DNA from: Diprion similis
Lineage: Eukaryota > Arthropoda > Insecta > Hymenoptera > Diprionidae
Direction of reading: 5' to 3'
Assembly (NCBI RefSeq): GCF_021155765.1
Contig: NC_060111.1
Span: 5,428,481-5,492,480, forward strand
DNA length: 64,000 bases
The notes under the pieces were generated by a model. That model searched no databases. It was given only the letters and a program-made list of their open reading frames with translations, and was not told the DNA's origin. Positions 40,201 through 51,080 of the stretch are shown piece by piece. The position numbers and the translations under genes were made by a program. Numbering within the stretch: the stretch's first letter is position 1; every line of letters begins with the position of its first letter.

Positions 40201-42460
40201 GGGTTAGCCTTGGATTTTTTTTGGCCGAAAAATCTTTTGTCTGGAAATCGATCCGTATGACGCTTTTTAGACTAATTCGACGCCCAGGAACTCAGAAAAC
40301 ACATGAAAAATAGCCTAGGACCAGCAGCAGAGAAATGACGATGAAAATCTGCAGTTTTTCGGCTGTAACTTTGCAGGTGTTGCTCGCAGCGTATCGGGAC
40401 TGCGATTAATCGATTCCTCTCGCAAAATCACGTCGGAATAGTACCCTAAAGAATTAATTGCAGCACTTTTCAAAGTCGTCGAAATTTTCGCCAAAAATGC
40501 AAAGGGGTTAGCCTTGGATTTTTTTTGGCCGAAAAATCTTTTGTCTGGGAATCGATCCGTATGACGCTTTTTAGACTAATTCGACGCCTAGGAACTTAGA
40601 AAACACATGAAAAATAGCCTAGGACCAGCAGCAGAGAAATGACGATGAAAATCTGCAGTTTTTCGGCTGTAACTTTGCAGGTGTTGCTCGCAGCGTATCG
40701 GGACTACGATTAATCGATTCCTCTCGCAAAATCACGTCGGAATAGTACCCTAAAGAATTAATTGCAGCACTTTCCAAAGTCGTCGAAATTTTCGCCAAAA
40801 ATGAAAAGGGGTTAGCCTTGGATTTTTTTTGGCCGAAAAATCTTTTGTCTGGGAATCGATCCGTATGACGCTTTTTAGACTAATTCGACGCCTAGGAACT
40901 CAGAAAACACATGAAAAATAGCCTAGGACCAGCAGCAGCGAAATGACGATGAAAATCTGCAGTTTTTCGGCTGTAACTTTGCAGGTGTTGCTCGCAGCGT
41001 ATCGGGACTGCGATTAATCGATTCCTCTCGCAAAATCACGTCGGAATAGTACCCTAAAGAATCAATTGCAGCACTTTTCAAAGTCGTCGAAATTTTCGCC
41101 AAAAATGCAAAGGGGTTAGCCTTGGATTTTTTTTGGCCGAAAAATCTTTTGTCTGGGAATCGATCCGTATGACGCTTTTTAGACTAATTCGACGCCCAGG
41201 AACTCAGAAAACACATGAAAAATAGCCTAGGACCAGCAGCAGAGAAATGACGATGAAAATCTGCAGTTTTTCGGCTGTAACTTTGCAGGTGTTGCTCGCA
41301 GCGTATCGGGACTGCGATTAATCGATTCCTCTCGCAAAATCACGTCGGAATAGTACCCTAAAGAATTAATTGCAGCACTTTTTAAAGTCGTCGAAATTTT
41401 CGCCAAAAATGCAAAGGGGTTAGCCTTGGATTTTTTTTGGCCGAAAAATCTTTTGTCTGGGAATCGATCCGTATGACGCTTTTTAGACTAATTCGACGCC
41501 CAGGAACTCAGAAAACACATGAAAAATAGCCTAGGACCAGCAGCAGAGAAATGACGATGAAAATCTGCAGTTTTTCGGCTGTAACTTTGCAGGTGTTGCT
41601 CGCAGCGTATCAGGACTGCGATTAATCGATTCCTTTTGCAAAATCACGTCGGAATAGTACCCTAAAGAATTAATTGCAGCACTTCTTAAAGTCGTCGAAA
41701 TTTTCGTCAAAAATGCAAAGGGGTTAGCCTTGGATTTTTTTTGGCCGAAAAATCTTTTGTCTGGGAATCGATCCGTATGACGCTTTTCAGACTAATTCGA
41801 CGCCCAGGAACTCAGAAAACACATGAAAAATAGCCTACGACCAGCAGCAGAGAAATGACGATGAAAATCTGCAGTTTTTCGGCTGTAACTTTGCAGGTGT
41901 TGCTCGCAGCGTATCGGGACTGCGATTAATCGATTCCTCTCGCGAAATCACGTCGGAATAGTACCCTAAAGAATTAATTGCAGCACTTTTCAAAGTCGTC
42001 GAAATTTTCGCCAAAAATGCAAAGGGGTTAGCCTTGGATTTTTTTTGGCCGAAAAATCTTTTGTCTGGGAATCGATCCGTAGACGCTTTTTAGACTAATT
42101 CGACGCCCAGGAACTCAGAAAACACATGAAAAATAGCCTAGGACCAGCAGCAGAGAAATGACGATGAAAATCTGCAGTTTTTCGGCTGTAACTTTGCAGG
42201 TGTTGCTCGCAGCGTATCGGGACTGCGATTAATCGATTCCTCTCGCGAAATCACGTCGGAATAGTACCCTAGAGAATTAATTGCAGCACTTTTCAAAGTC
42301 GTCGAAATTTTCGCCAAAAATGCAAAGGGGTTAGCCTTGGATTTTTTTTGGCCGAAAAATCTTTTGTCTGGGAATCGATCCGTATGACGCTTTTTAGACT
42401 AATTCGACGCCCAGGAAGTCAGAAAACACGTGAAAAATAGCCTAGGACCAGCAGCAGAGA
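34240..42460. repeat. Duplicated 12-monomer unit, second copy grown to 15 monomers
   Basis: Variants at 34.24-36.3 kb recur 3647 bases downstream (12 x 304 minus 1): GAAATAACGATAAAAATC at 34253 and 37900, TTTTTTTCGGCCG near 34442 and 38089, a 97-residue minus-strand frame at 34844-35137 and 38491-38784, and TGGCTGAAAA at 36271 and 39918. From about 37.05 kb the matching displacement becomes 4559 (15 x 304 minus 1): TCAGGACTGCG at 37051 and 41610, and the GGAAGTCAG variant near 37856 and 42415. The second copy therefore holds three extra monomers at about 40.2-41.2 kb. Those carry the GGACTACGAT plus ATGAAAAGGGG combination otherwise seen near 25.2 kb, 51 periods away. Confidence 0.85.
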
Positions 42461-42775
42461 AATGACGATGAAAATCTGCAGTTTTTCGGCTGTAACTTTG
42501 CAGGTATTGCTCGCAGCGTATCGGGACTGCGATTAATCGATTCCTCTCGCAAAATCACGTCGGAATAGTACCCTAAAGAATTAATTGCAGCACTTTTCAA
42601 AGTCGTCGAAATTTTCGCCAAAAATGCAAAGGGGTTAGCCTTGGATTTTTTTTGGCCGAAAAATCTTTTGTCTGGGAATCGATCCGTATGACGCTTTTTA
42701 GACTAATTCGACGCCCAGGAACTCAGAAAACACATGAAAAATAGCGTAGGACCAACAGCAGAGAATTGACGACGA

Positions 42776-43000
42776 AACTTTTCGGTGTTCGGGCTGTAAC
42801 TTTTCAGCTATCGCATTCAGCGTATTTGGACTGCTTCTGATTGAAAACAAATTAAAAATAGCGTAGCCGCAACAGCAGTGAAATCATGGAGGAAAAACCA
42901 GCCGCACAGTAATGCGATGAGAAAGCCTGTAGTTTTAAGCTGTAACTCTTGATTTGTTTGTAATTTGTACTGACTTGACACAATCGTTTACTATATTGAT
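42776..43000. repeat. Decayed and truncated satellite monomers, right flank
   Basis: The last good copy loses similarity after AGCAGAGAATTGACGACGAA. Up to about 42,960 short blocks of the monomer reappear out of register (AAAAATAGCGTAG, CAACAGCAGTGAAATCATGG, AAGCTGTAACTCTTG) with internal deletions. Together with the left flank this gives the array decayed borders on both sides. Confidence 0.65.
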
Positions 43001-44487
43001 CTGTCTATTCCAGTAGATTAGACCATCCATTTTCCAAGGAGTTCGGGAAATGTACATTTTCACATCCAAAAGAATATTAGTCGAGGAAATACAAAGAATA
43101 ATTTTCATTATTCACAATAACTACTCATTGACCGTATTTAATAACTTTCACTATTTGCATCTGATTACTTTCGCAAGACCTTGAACACAGACGTCGAAGA
43201 ATATACGTCATGTTTGCGGACTTTTATTTTTTCTCCCTCCGTTCAGAGTGTTCTTCCGTAAACTCGGATACCGTCAGCGATGAGCATGGGGAGAAATTTC
43301 ATGAACACGTCATGGCAATGCAAAAAAAATATCAACGGAAGTAGTGATCTGAACTGCGCCTAGCTGTTTGTGGGACGTCAAGTCGAGACGATACAACATA
43401 CCATAACAAACGTAAAGCAAAACGTATGAAAAAGGAATTCGAATAATTTTCCACAAATCAAACATCAAGAAACTTTAATGCATTTCAATTCTCTTCAACA
43501 CATGGATTTTTGTCAAGAAATTGGGTGTTTTTTTTTGTTTTTGCTACACGCATATTTCAAGTCATATCATGCCAAGGCACAACAGAAACATTTGCGAAGC
43601 ACTGCAGAAAAGCATTTTTTTCTTTCTCATCATCGACTAGTGTAATTCTACACAAAAGAAGCGGTTTCAGATTGTCCATGAGCCAGCTCTTGATCATCTA
43701 TCTGGTTTCCACACTGCAGCTATAGGTTCTAATTTCGTAGAAAAAATAATATCCAATTCGAATTTCAAACTCCAGATTCATATTCGTGATTAACGAGTTC
43801 AAGGCTAGCGGATACCATATTCCACGAAAATATGACGTTTTTTTTATTATGAACTTCTATAATGGACCCACCATTACAAATTTTTAAATTCTGTCTTTAG
43901 ATTCGTTATCGGTTACCCAAAAAACCATATTCAACCACTATATTGGTCTTCACAATCTGACCAGATTCGTCATCAGTGACCTGAAAAACCTCACGACACC
44001 AATTTTTATTCAAATCCAAACATATAATCCATCCTTAAGATATCATCTTTTTATTTGAGTTTGTGGAAATTTGTCTAATCAATAAAAGTAAAATCTAAAT
44101 AGTTCTAGGTTTTGAAAAGCCGCGTCGATTGAGACCAAAATCATTGAAATCCGGTAACCCCTGCTCGACATATCGTCGAACAAAATATCGATCGCATTCG
44201 CACATACACACATACAACACACACACCGTCCATAAATTCTGTTTCTATGATACTTCATATTCAGCGCCACTTCTCCAGCAAGCGAGTCATTGATCTACAA
44301 TTCATATATCAGTCCACTGCAATACCATCAGGGTTGCGTGTTCCGACTTATCCACGGAGCACTGTCATGCAGCATAGTTCATGCATGGTGAGATCGTTAC
44401 GCCGCAGTTACTCTTCACAGTGTAACTTTTCTTACTCCCCGTTTCCAAAACCCCGAATATACAGAAATCCACAATCTGTGTTCCACA
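43001..44487. other. Intergenic and 5' region of HYPK, nothing recognised
   Basis: AT-rich DNA between the satellite and HYPK. No exon, RNA gene or transposon was recognised. The HYPK promoter and 5' UTR must lie in its right-hand part; a CA-rich stretch near 44,200-44,225 is the only simple repeat. The transcription start cannot be placed from sequence alone. Confidence 0.4.
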
Positions 44488-45463
44488 ATGGCGGACGAAG
44501 ATGTGAACGGGGATTCGGACGAAGTGCAGCAGGAAAAGTCACAGAAGAAAGCTGCAAAATATGATAGTGGTGCTGCGGATTTGGAAAGAGTAACGGATTA
44601 CGCAGAGGAGAAGGAAATTTCTTCGTCCGATGATTTTTCATGCGTAAGTTCGATCCTAATCCACGTGCACCACGCTGTCTCTGAACGATTCATTTAAGCA
44701 GTAATCATCGTCATATTTTATACACGCGTTGTTTCGGAGCTACGAAAATATTTCATTATAAACTTGTTCTATTTTATTTATTATACATTGAATACTAAGC
44801 TGTTATTCATCGTAATTCGACAAACGTTTCGCGTACTTTTCAAACATGTCTAAATACGACCTAACCTATGCCCAATTCTTCGTTATGCACCAGTGTAATG
44901 ATAATTGTCATTCATAATACAGGCGCTAACTATCATCGGAGATCGACGGAACAAGGAAGCAGCCGAAAAAATTGCCAAGGAGAAAGAGTTGCTCAAGGTT
45001 TCCATCCACAAAGATGATGTGGATCTTATCGTAAGTATTGGAAGGAATAATCATTGTAACTTTCTTCACTGTTTTGTAAGGGTTTGAGGGATCACAATTT
45101 GATAGGAAAACTACCATCTTAACGAAAATATGAAGCTCAACTCTTTGCGCAACGTCACAATGTATACTTATTTCAAAATAAACCTTTCAACTACTAATTT
45201 AGTCATATCTGTACTTCCTGATTGACACGTTTCAAATTTCATAAACAATAGTTTGTTCAGTTCAGATTAAAACCTGTTACAATAGGTCTCAACGAACACT
45301 ATCGTAGTAAAGCAATTAACTTATTTATAATTTGTGACTTATGTATGTGACTGTTTGAATATTTCAGATGAAAGAGATGGAAATAAGTCGAAGCTTGGCT
45401 GAAAGAACACTAAGAGAACACAGAGGAGATGTTGTTGAGGCCCTTGTTACTCTGACCAACTGA
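44488..45463 (+). CDS. HYPK: HYPK, huntingtin-interacting protein K orthologue
   Basis: A small regulatory subunit of the ribosome-associated N-terminal acetyltransferase NatA: in other animals it binds NAA15/NAA10, moderates acetylation of nascent chains, and has chaperone-like activity on huntingtin. Three exons join in frame: 44488-44643, 44923-45030 and 45368-45463 (stop TGA), giving 119 residues. Residues 24-43 read KYDSGAADLERVTDYAEEKE, the family's most recognisable block. The middle (about 53-72) is a charged helix with IGDRR, and the C-terminus (about 81-119) is the UBA-like domain (DDVDLI, MKEMEISRSLAERTLREH, EALVTLTN at the end). Length matches the usual 110-130 residues. The ATG has a good context (CACAATGG) and begins MADEDVNG; all donors are GTAAGT. 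Complete and intact. Confidence 0.97.
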
Positions 45464-45601
45464 GATGAGATTATATATGAAAATATTAGCTTCTCATAAT
45501 TCCAAGCGCTATTGTAAATTACGCAACGTACATATTTACATAGAAAATGAGGGAGAACTTGTAAACTGAAGTTTGAATACGAATATTTATTATTAATATT
45601 A

Positions 45602-45607
45602 AATAAA
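45602..45607 (+). other. Polyadenylation signal of HYPK
   Basis: AATAAA about 140 bases after the HYPK stop codon, within AT-rich 3' UTR; the only canonical hexamer noticed close to the gene. Confidence 0.6.
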
Positions 45608-46734
45608 AACTCTGAAAAAATACATATGTCCACAAGCTTCTTGTAATTTTTCATCCACTCGAATCAAACTTCGCATCTTTATCCTCTTTGTTTGTTGACG
45701 AATAAGATTCTACCAAATCAGATGTTATTCATTGATCAATATTCCATCGAAACGCTTCAACTCCATTTCTCCTTATAATAGAATTGTGAGGAAATCTTGC
45801 AAAATGAAAATTCCAAAGTCGTTGCCTCAGCTTCATTTACAGAAGGTCAAACCAGTAATTTGCCTTAAGAATACAATTTTATTTTAATTTTCGTTGGTGG
45901 TCCTTGTCTTTCATAAGCCTAATACAACATTACAATAAGGTTATTGTTATCACAATTTGCACATACTCGAAAAATGTCAAATTGTCTGAATAATATGACA
46001 GCTAATTATTTGCTGAATAAAAGAAATAGCAAATTTTATCCAATGAACAAAGTCCAACAATTGCCAAGGTATGATAAGAAAATGTATGTTGCGATTCCTA
46101 AATCCACTCGTTAGATTACCGTAGTTATCATAATCCGGCTGTGAAACAACCACTTGCACGTATGGCCTGTAATCAATACAGTCAAATTTCATCAATGACA
46201 CAAAGGACTCTGTTATTTAAGTAAATTAGTATAACTACTAGGGCTTGATATAGTTACGGCATCTGTAATAATTGAATGGAAAACTGATAATATACTCACG
46301 ATTGCTCGTTCGATAGTATAATCAGAAACTAATTGGTACAGCGTTAGTGATCATTCTGAAGGAGATATAAAGATAGAAAATATATGAATAATCAAATCCA
46401 TCAAGGACAAATGGAGTCATCAGGTGTGGAGGACCTAGAAAAAAATTTCACACTATTCATAATAAAGATATGAGGCATGTGTACGCATTATCACTGATAG
46501 CATTGAGCACATATCAGGAAACCAGAGATTGGCTTATGATTGATAGGTGGGATAGGTATTGCCATTTACTTATCCAGAACTCTTAACGTCTAGCAACAGC
46601 ATTGGCAAAATGGGAGTTTATATCAGTGTTAGGTAAGTGCATGACAGTTAAGCCCCGCGTAATCTTATGTATGAGAATGGTACTGAGTACAATTTCCTGA
46701 ATAGACTGACGTCTGTATTCAATTTTAACTAATC
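45608..46734. other. Intergenic stretch between HYPK and the PPxY membrane-protein gene
   Basis: AT-rich, no exon or RNA gene recognised. It should contain the promoter and 5' UTR of the next gene on the same strand. No obvious TATA box or initiator could be singled out among many AT-rich matches. Confidence 0.4.
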
Positions 46735-49290
46735 ATGTTGTTTGAACTCGAAAAGTTGTTATTTTTCTGGATTCTTATTCAAGAAACTATCGTGGCAGGT
46801 ATGTGATCACTGGAATTATTGTCAAGTATATATTTTTCGATAATGGCCGTGATATCTATGCGGATGTATATCCACCCATTTGGTTTTTGCCAAAGAAAAC
46901 AACCTTCTAGAAGAAGTTCGATAAAATAATCCACTTGTTAACATAAGCTAAAGAAGAGCACGTTTGGGTAATGCCGAGCTATAGCGCCTCAATTTTCTGT
47001 AATGTAGCATACGAATTCATGTATTGACAAGACAATAATGCAATCTTAATCACGTATAACATTTTCAAATCATTGAGAATTTGAAATGTCAAAACTATAC
47101 GTAAATCTTTTCAAAGCTTATGAGCTAGTTATTACCAAACATTTTCGCAAGCCGTTTTTTATTTATCAAGTACAATTTATAGATACTTTTGCTAACTTCT
47201 AAAAGATATGGATAAGAAAAGGAATTAAAATGCTATTTTTATTATTCTTCAGGTTCATTTTCAGGCGAACTGACAGACCTTGGACCATCGACTACTAAAC
47301 ATAATTTGACTAATTATCAGTTTTCAAACTGTTCATTATATACGATAGCCTATGGATCGTCTTGTACCTGCTTTGAGTGCGATAGTAAGTAGTAATAATA
47401 TTAAAATTCGCCTATGTTATAAAAAATCAAATACTCGACTCTAGTCCAATCTCTCCGGATCTAAATTGTGACAGAAATCTAAAACATTGCATGTATTATT
47501 CGCTAATTTACAATAGTAAAAGATACCATCAGTACAACGCTATATTGCATTATATTAATACTTACAGCGGGTCAGTGCACTATATGCTGTACCTCCCCAG
47601 GCTCACCAGGTGTCACATGCTGCTACTGTCATGCCTGCCTGACGTCATGCTGGTAGTTATACAGTACATCTATTAAAGCTTCTACCACTCTTGGTTTATA
47701 ATTCACACTATAAATAAAACTATGAATTCGTCTCTCCCATTGTTCTGCTGCTATAGTACTTCATGCCTGTATATTGCTGTATGTAGTATAAAGTATAAAA
47801 TCTGATGAAAATCCAATCGCATCGTTGATATGAACAACGTTGATAAAATGTAAACAGACAATTCTTCCATTCATAGTCAGAACAATGAAATAGATGTTTA
47901 CTGCAAACTAAGATAAGAGAAGCAAAACAATAGTTACTGATATGATTGGAATTCAAAATTTCTTGGAATACAAAAATTTTCTTTAACATTTTCAGGAACA
48001 CCGAATGGCAGATGATATCCTTTGCTCAAGTAGGACTATCGACCGCATTGCTCATTGCAACAGTCGTTACGATTGCGCTATTCTTCAGAATATGCAACAG
48101 GTATTACATTCCACTCAGAATGGTTGTTCCCACTCCCTGAAAATTCATTGTCGAACTAGATCACAGTAATGCGTACTCGAAACAAACTAGATACACTTAA
48201 CTTACTGTCAAGTAATCTGATCCTCGTAATTTCAAGTGGAATGCAATTCGGAGCGGCCAGGCGATCTCCCAATGCCGTGGTCAGAAACTCTGCGGGTAGG
48301 ATCAGCATCTCTTCAATTCAACAGTATGTTATTCAAAGGCTTCAAGACAGACCTCCAAGATACAATGACTTATCCGACGCTCCGCCGGTCTACGGCACAG
48401 ACCCTGCAAATAGGGTGGGTTGCATTGAAACATATTAACATATTAACCACTTTCAAACTTTCAAAATCAATATGGAACAAATTTGTTAGATTGGGAAAAT
48501 TCGAGATTGGCGGATTTACGGTATAACTGTTTCGAGGAACTCTTAAATTTTTCTATCAACATGAAAATCTGATACGCATAAAGATTCAGCTGTTCTAAAA
48601 CTCTTTTCAGACCTTGAGCGCCAGTAATTTATTACAATATGATAATTTCTATACAACTACATTTTTCCAGAAATATTATTTTGTATTATAATGTTCCAAG
48701 TATTGAGTGTATCCTTGATTAGGTTTTGGAAAAACATCTATTCGATAAACAAAATGTTCGGCAATATTTTCTCTGTTCAGACGATGTAGGTCGTTTTTTG
48801 GAAAAACTTTAGACCCCACTGATGGAATTAGAACAATGATAAACTTGAAGTTTTACGATAACAAAGCGGTTGCTTGCTAAATATTGGTCATTTGTTGTGC
48901 TTCTCTGTGTAACTTTTATCAATCATTTATAATGAGTCAATTATAAGGAGTTTCAGAAAAGCCGAAATTTTGTGCACATCAAAAGCTTCTTACTTTATTA
49001 TCTTCACATAACAAGTATTCTAGAAATGAATTACAATGTAACTGATTCTATATTTTCCTTGTTCTTCAATACCAACTCATAAAGATTCCCTCACAAATAT
49101 CACTTGTCATATCTCGAATAAAGCCAATGCACACAATTATTCACAGGTTGCAACGTCCGAAGCTCCTCCACGTTACACGAGAAGAGCAGAACCAGCTGAA
49201 AGTGTAAATAATGCAACGCCAACAACAGAGTCGTCGACACAATCGAATACAAACGATTCACAATTACCTGCGGCTATTAATCATATCTAA
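46735..49290 (+). CDS. Small type I membrane protein with Cys-rich ectodomain and three PPxY motifs
   Basis: Six exons join in frame: 46735-46798, 47265-47384, 47568-47652, 47996-48100, 48237-48414 and 49147-49290 (stop TAA), giving 231 residues. Residues 1-21 are a hydrophobic signal peptide (core LLFFWILI). The ectodomain (22-97) has possible N-glycosylation at N35 and N43 and twelve cysteines in 46 residues (44, 55, 57, 60, 65, 68, 69, 79, 80, 82, 85, 89). A membrane helix follows at about 98-120 (VGLSTALLIATVVTIALFF), then a cytoplasmic tail with PPRY (164-167), PPVY (174-177) and PPRY (191-194) and a Ser/Thr/Asn-rich end. PPxY motifs bind WW domains, typically of Nedd4-type ubiquitin ligases. 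Signal peptide, short Cys-rich domain, one helix and a PPxY tail is the layout of Shisa-like/WBP1/VOPP1 adaptors, but I do not recognise the exact family. Splice options: 47253 instead of 47265 (adds four residues), 48261 instead of 48237 (removes eight). Confidence 0.8.
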
Positions 49291-50455
49291 AATACTGTAT
49301 TCCATATATCGATTGTTCTCGTTGTTATGAACCTTTTTTTTTTTTACACAAATAATTATTTTTAAGATTTCTGTTTTTTTTCTTTTAGTAAATTTTTATC
49401 ACCAACTATACAAATAGAATAATCAATCGAATCGTAGATATAGACAAATATATTATTATGAACGTAATTAAAGAATCACTTTTCACGAGAACCAAAGAAT
49501 TGTAACATTAGTGTTAAAGCATCGAATCTTTATCTTTAAAGATAAAGATCACTTATGTTTGTCTGCAAAACTTTATATCAACCAACTGTTTCTATTTAAG
49601 TGTATTTTATATTGTAATGCTAGTAATAATAATGATAATAATAAATTACCTTACCAAACAAGAAATAACATTATAATAAGGGTATTGGAAATCATTTCAA
49701 GGTCTCAAAAATTATATAATGAAAATGTAGTTTATTTGATGTGGTGCAATGACTTAAAATAAATTGAAAAAAATGAACGTCTGTATGAGCTGGGATTGAT
49801 GGTCCACAATTTGTGTGCTAAAAACTGCTGCTAAGCTACCGCCTCCTCTACTCGCTACAATTTTTATAATTTTAAATGCAACATATAATGGAAGTAGACA
49901 CACATTGTACAGCAAGCAGTTGCATAGCAGTAGTTAGTGACCCTTCTTTTTATGCTGATATTCATGATGAGGTAACACTTGTCTTACTTGTACTTAGATT
50001 ATCAAATTATCCAGTCACACACTCGAGTATATGTTATATTCTTGCTGCAGATTGTTATCAGTATTGTTCCTTTTGTCTTTTCTTTTCTTCCACTTTTGTT
50101 TTGGAGGGCGTGATCTTTATCTTCTCCTATAAATTTTTCGTTCCACATTAATTTCTTGTTTTCTTAACATCTTCAGTATGCTGCTTAAAACAGAAACAGT
50201 AGGAAAGAAAAACTATGAAAAAAAAAAGTAACTACTGACATGAATTAAATTTTTCAACGAAATTGCCAAATAGTCCGAAAGCTCAAGTCACAGCATAATT
50301 GAAATAAAATTAGACCAATAACAATATTCAAAATTCAATATGAAAGATTGCAACGAAATATAAAAGTTTCAAAATATCTAGCAATGGTAAGTCGTTGTTT
50401 GTATTTAGACACCAGTATTTAAAATGGGTCGAGTTCTTTTCCTCTGTGTTTTGTC
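49291..50455. other. 3' UTR of the PPxY gene and convergent intergenic DNA
   Basis: Very AT-rich. AATAAA at 49758-49763 on the + strand is a plausible polyadenylation signal about 470 bases after the stop; ATTAAA occurs nearer, around 49,467. The short frames at 49511-49762 and 49876-50151 are AT-rich chance frames without recognisable content. Confidence 0.4.
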
Positions 50456-50461
50456 TTAGTT

Positions 50462-50640
50462 TTATACAATCTTTATGTACAACAAGTTAAAAATTGGACC
50501 ATATCTGGACTACCTCCAGGACCATGTGGGCAATATCCGCTGCCAAAGCCAATATAACTTCTCAACTGGCTGTATGGGATTGGTATGCGGAATCGGAAGG
50601 ACAGGTTCTTCGGAGTACGAGTTAAGATCTGCGTAGAGAA
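50462..50640. other. Unexplained GC-richer island, open in several frames
   Basis: A 180-base segment distinctly richer in G+C than its surroundings. On the minus strand it reads, after a possible AG, RIPIPYSQLRSYIGFGSGY and then CPHGPGG before stopping; other frames on both strands are open for 40-50 codons. It lies between the convergent PPxY gene and roadkill. It could be an unrecognised terminal exon, a conserved 3' UTR block or chance. No assignment made. Confidence 0.3.
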
Positions 50641-50837
50641 GGATATTTTTCAATACAGGAGGGAAAGAGGGAAAAAAGGATAGATTAGAGATGTAATGTT
50701 TTTTTGTTGCAGTAATATAATGGTCTTATCACAGAACATGTATGGCATTAATATTCGACATCATTAATGTAATGGTATAAGGTATTTTTATATTTAAGTT
50801 GGCGATACTATCTAGCTAGTAGGAGGATCGGGAAGCC

Positions 50838-50885
50838 AGTATAGCAGTAGTAGTAGTAGTAGTGGTGGTAGTAGTAGTAGTAGTA

Positions 50886-50972
<87 letters not shown>

Positions 50973-51080
50973 CAGTAATAGTAGTTGTAACAGTAGTAGT
51001 AGTAGTAGTAGTGTTGTATAGTGTTGTAGCAGTAGCAGTAGCAGTAGCAGTGGTAGTGTTAGTATAGTATCAGTATCAGT
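50838..51080. repeat. AGT/TAG trinucleotide microsatellite
   Basis: About 240 bases of mostly perfect AGT repeats with interruptions (GGT, TATAGT, TTGTAGC, then AGTATC near the end). It lies beyond the stop codon of roadkill and may fall inside its long 3' UTR. Graded interruptions at both ends suggest slippage with later point change. Confidence 0.95.

Larger units (their letters stand above)
11101..42775. repeat. 304-bp satellite DNA array, about 104 head-to-tail copies
   Basis: The block GGAACTCAG recurs from 11410 to 42718, a distance of 31,308 bases or 103 periods of 303.96. With the first, slightly diverged copy at about 11105 there are about 104 monomers, all in the same orientation. 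Most interior copies differ from each other by a few substitutions; 1-2 base deletions occur (for example one A lost near 18955 and 21080, and TG lost in CCGTATGACG near 24450, 37520 and 42080). Each monomer typically has one PstI site (CTGCAG), two ATCGAT sites, and a run of about eight T. No transposase, reverse transcriptase, RNA gene or conserved ORF lies inside. Since 304 is not a multiple of three, a frame cannot run on from copy to copy. The array lies between an ADAM10-type gene and HYPK. Confidence 0.97.

Noticed and set aside
10012..42960. The array as a CRISPR, rDNA spacer or histone-type gene cluster
   Set aside because: There are no short repeats with unique spacers, no rRNA-like or histone-like sequence, and the whole monomer is repeated without a unique part.
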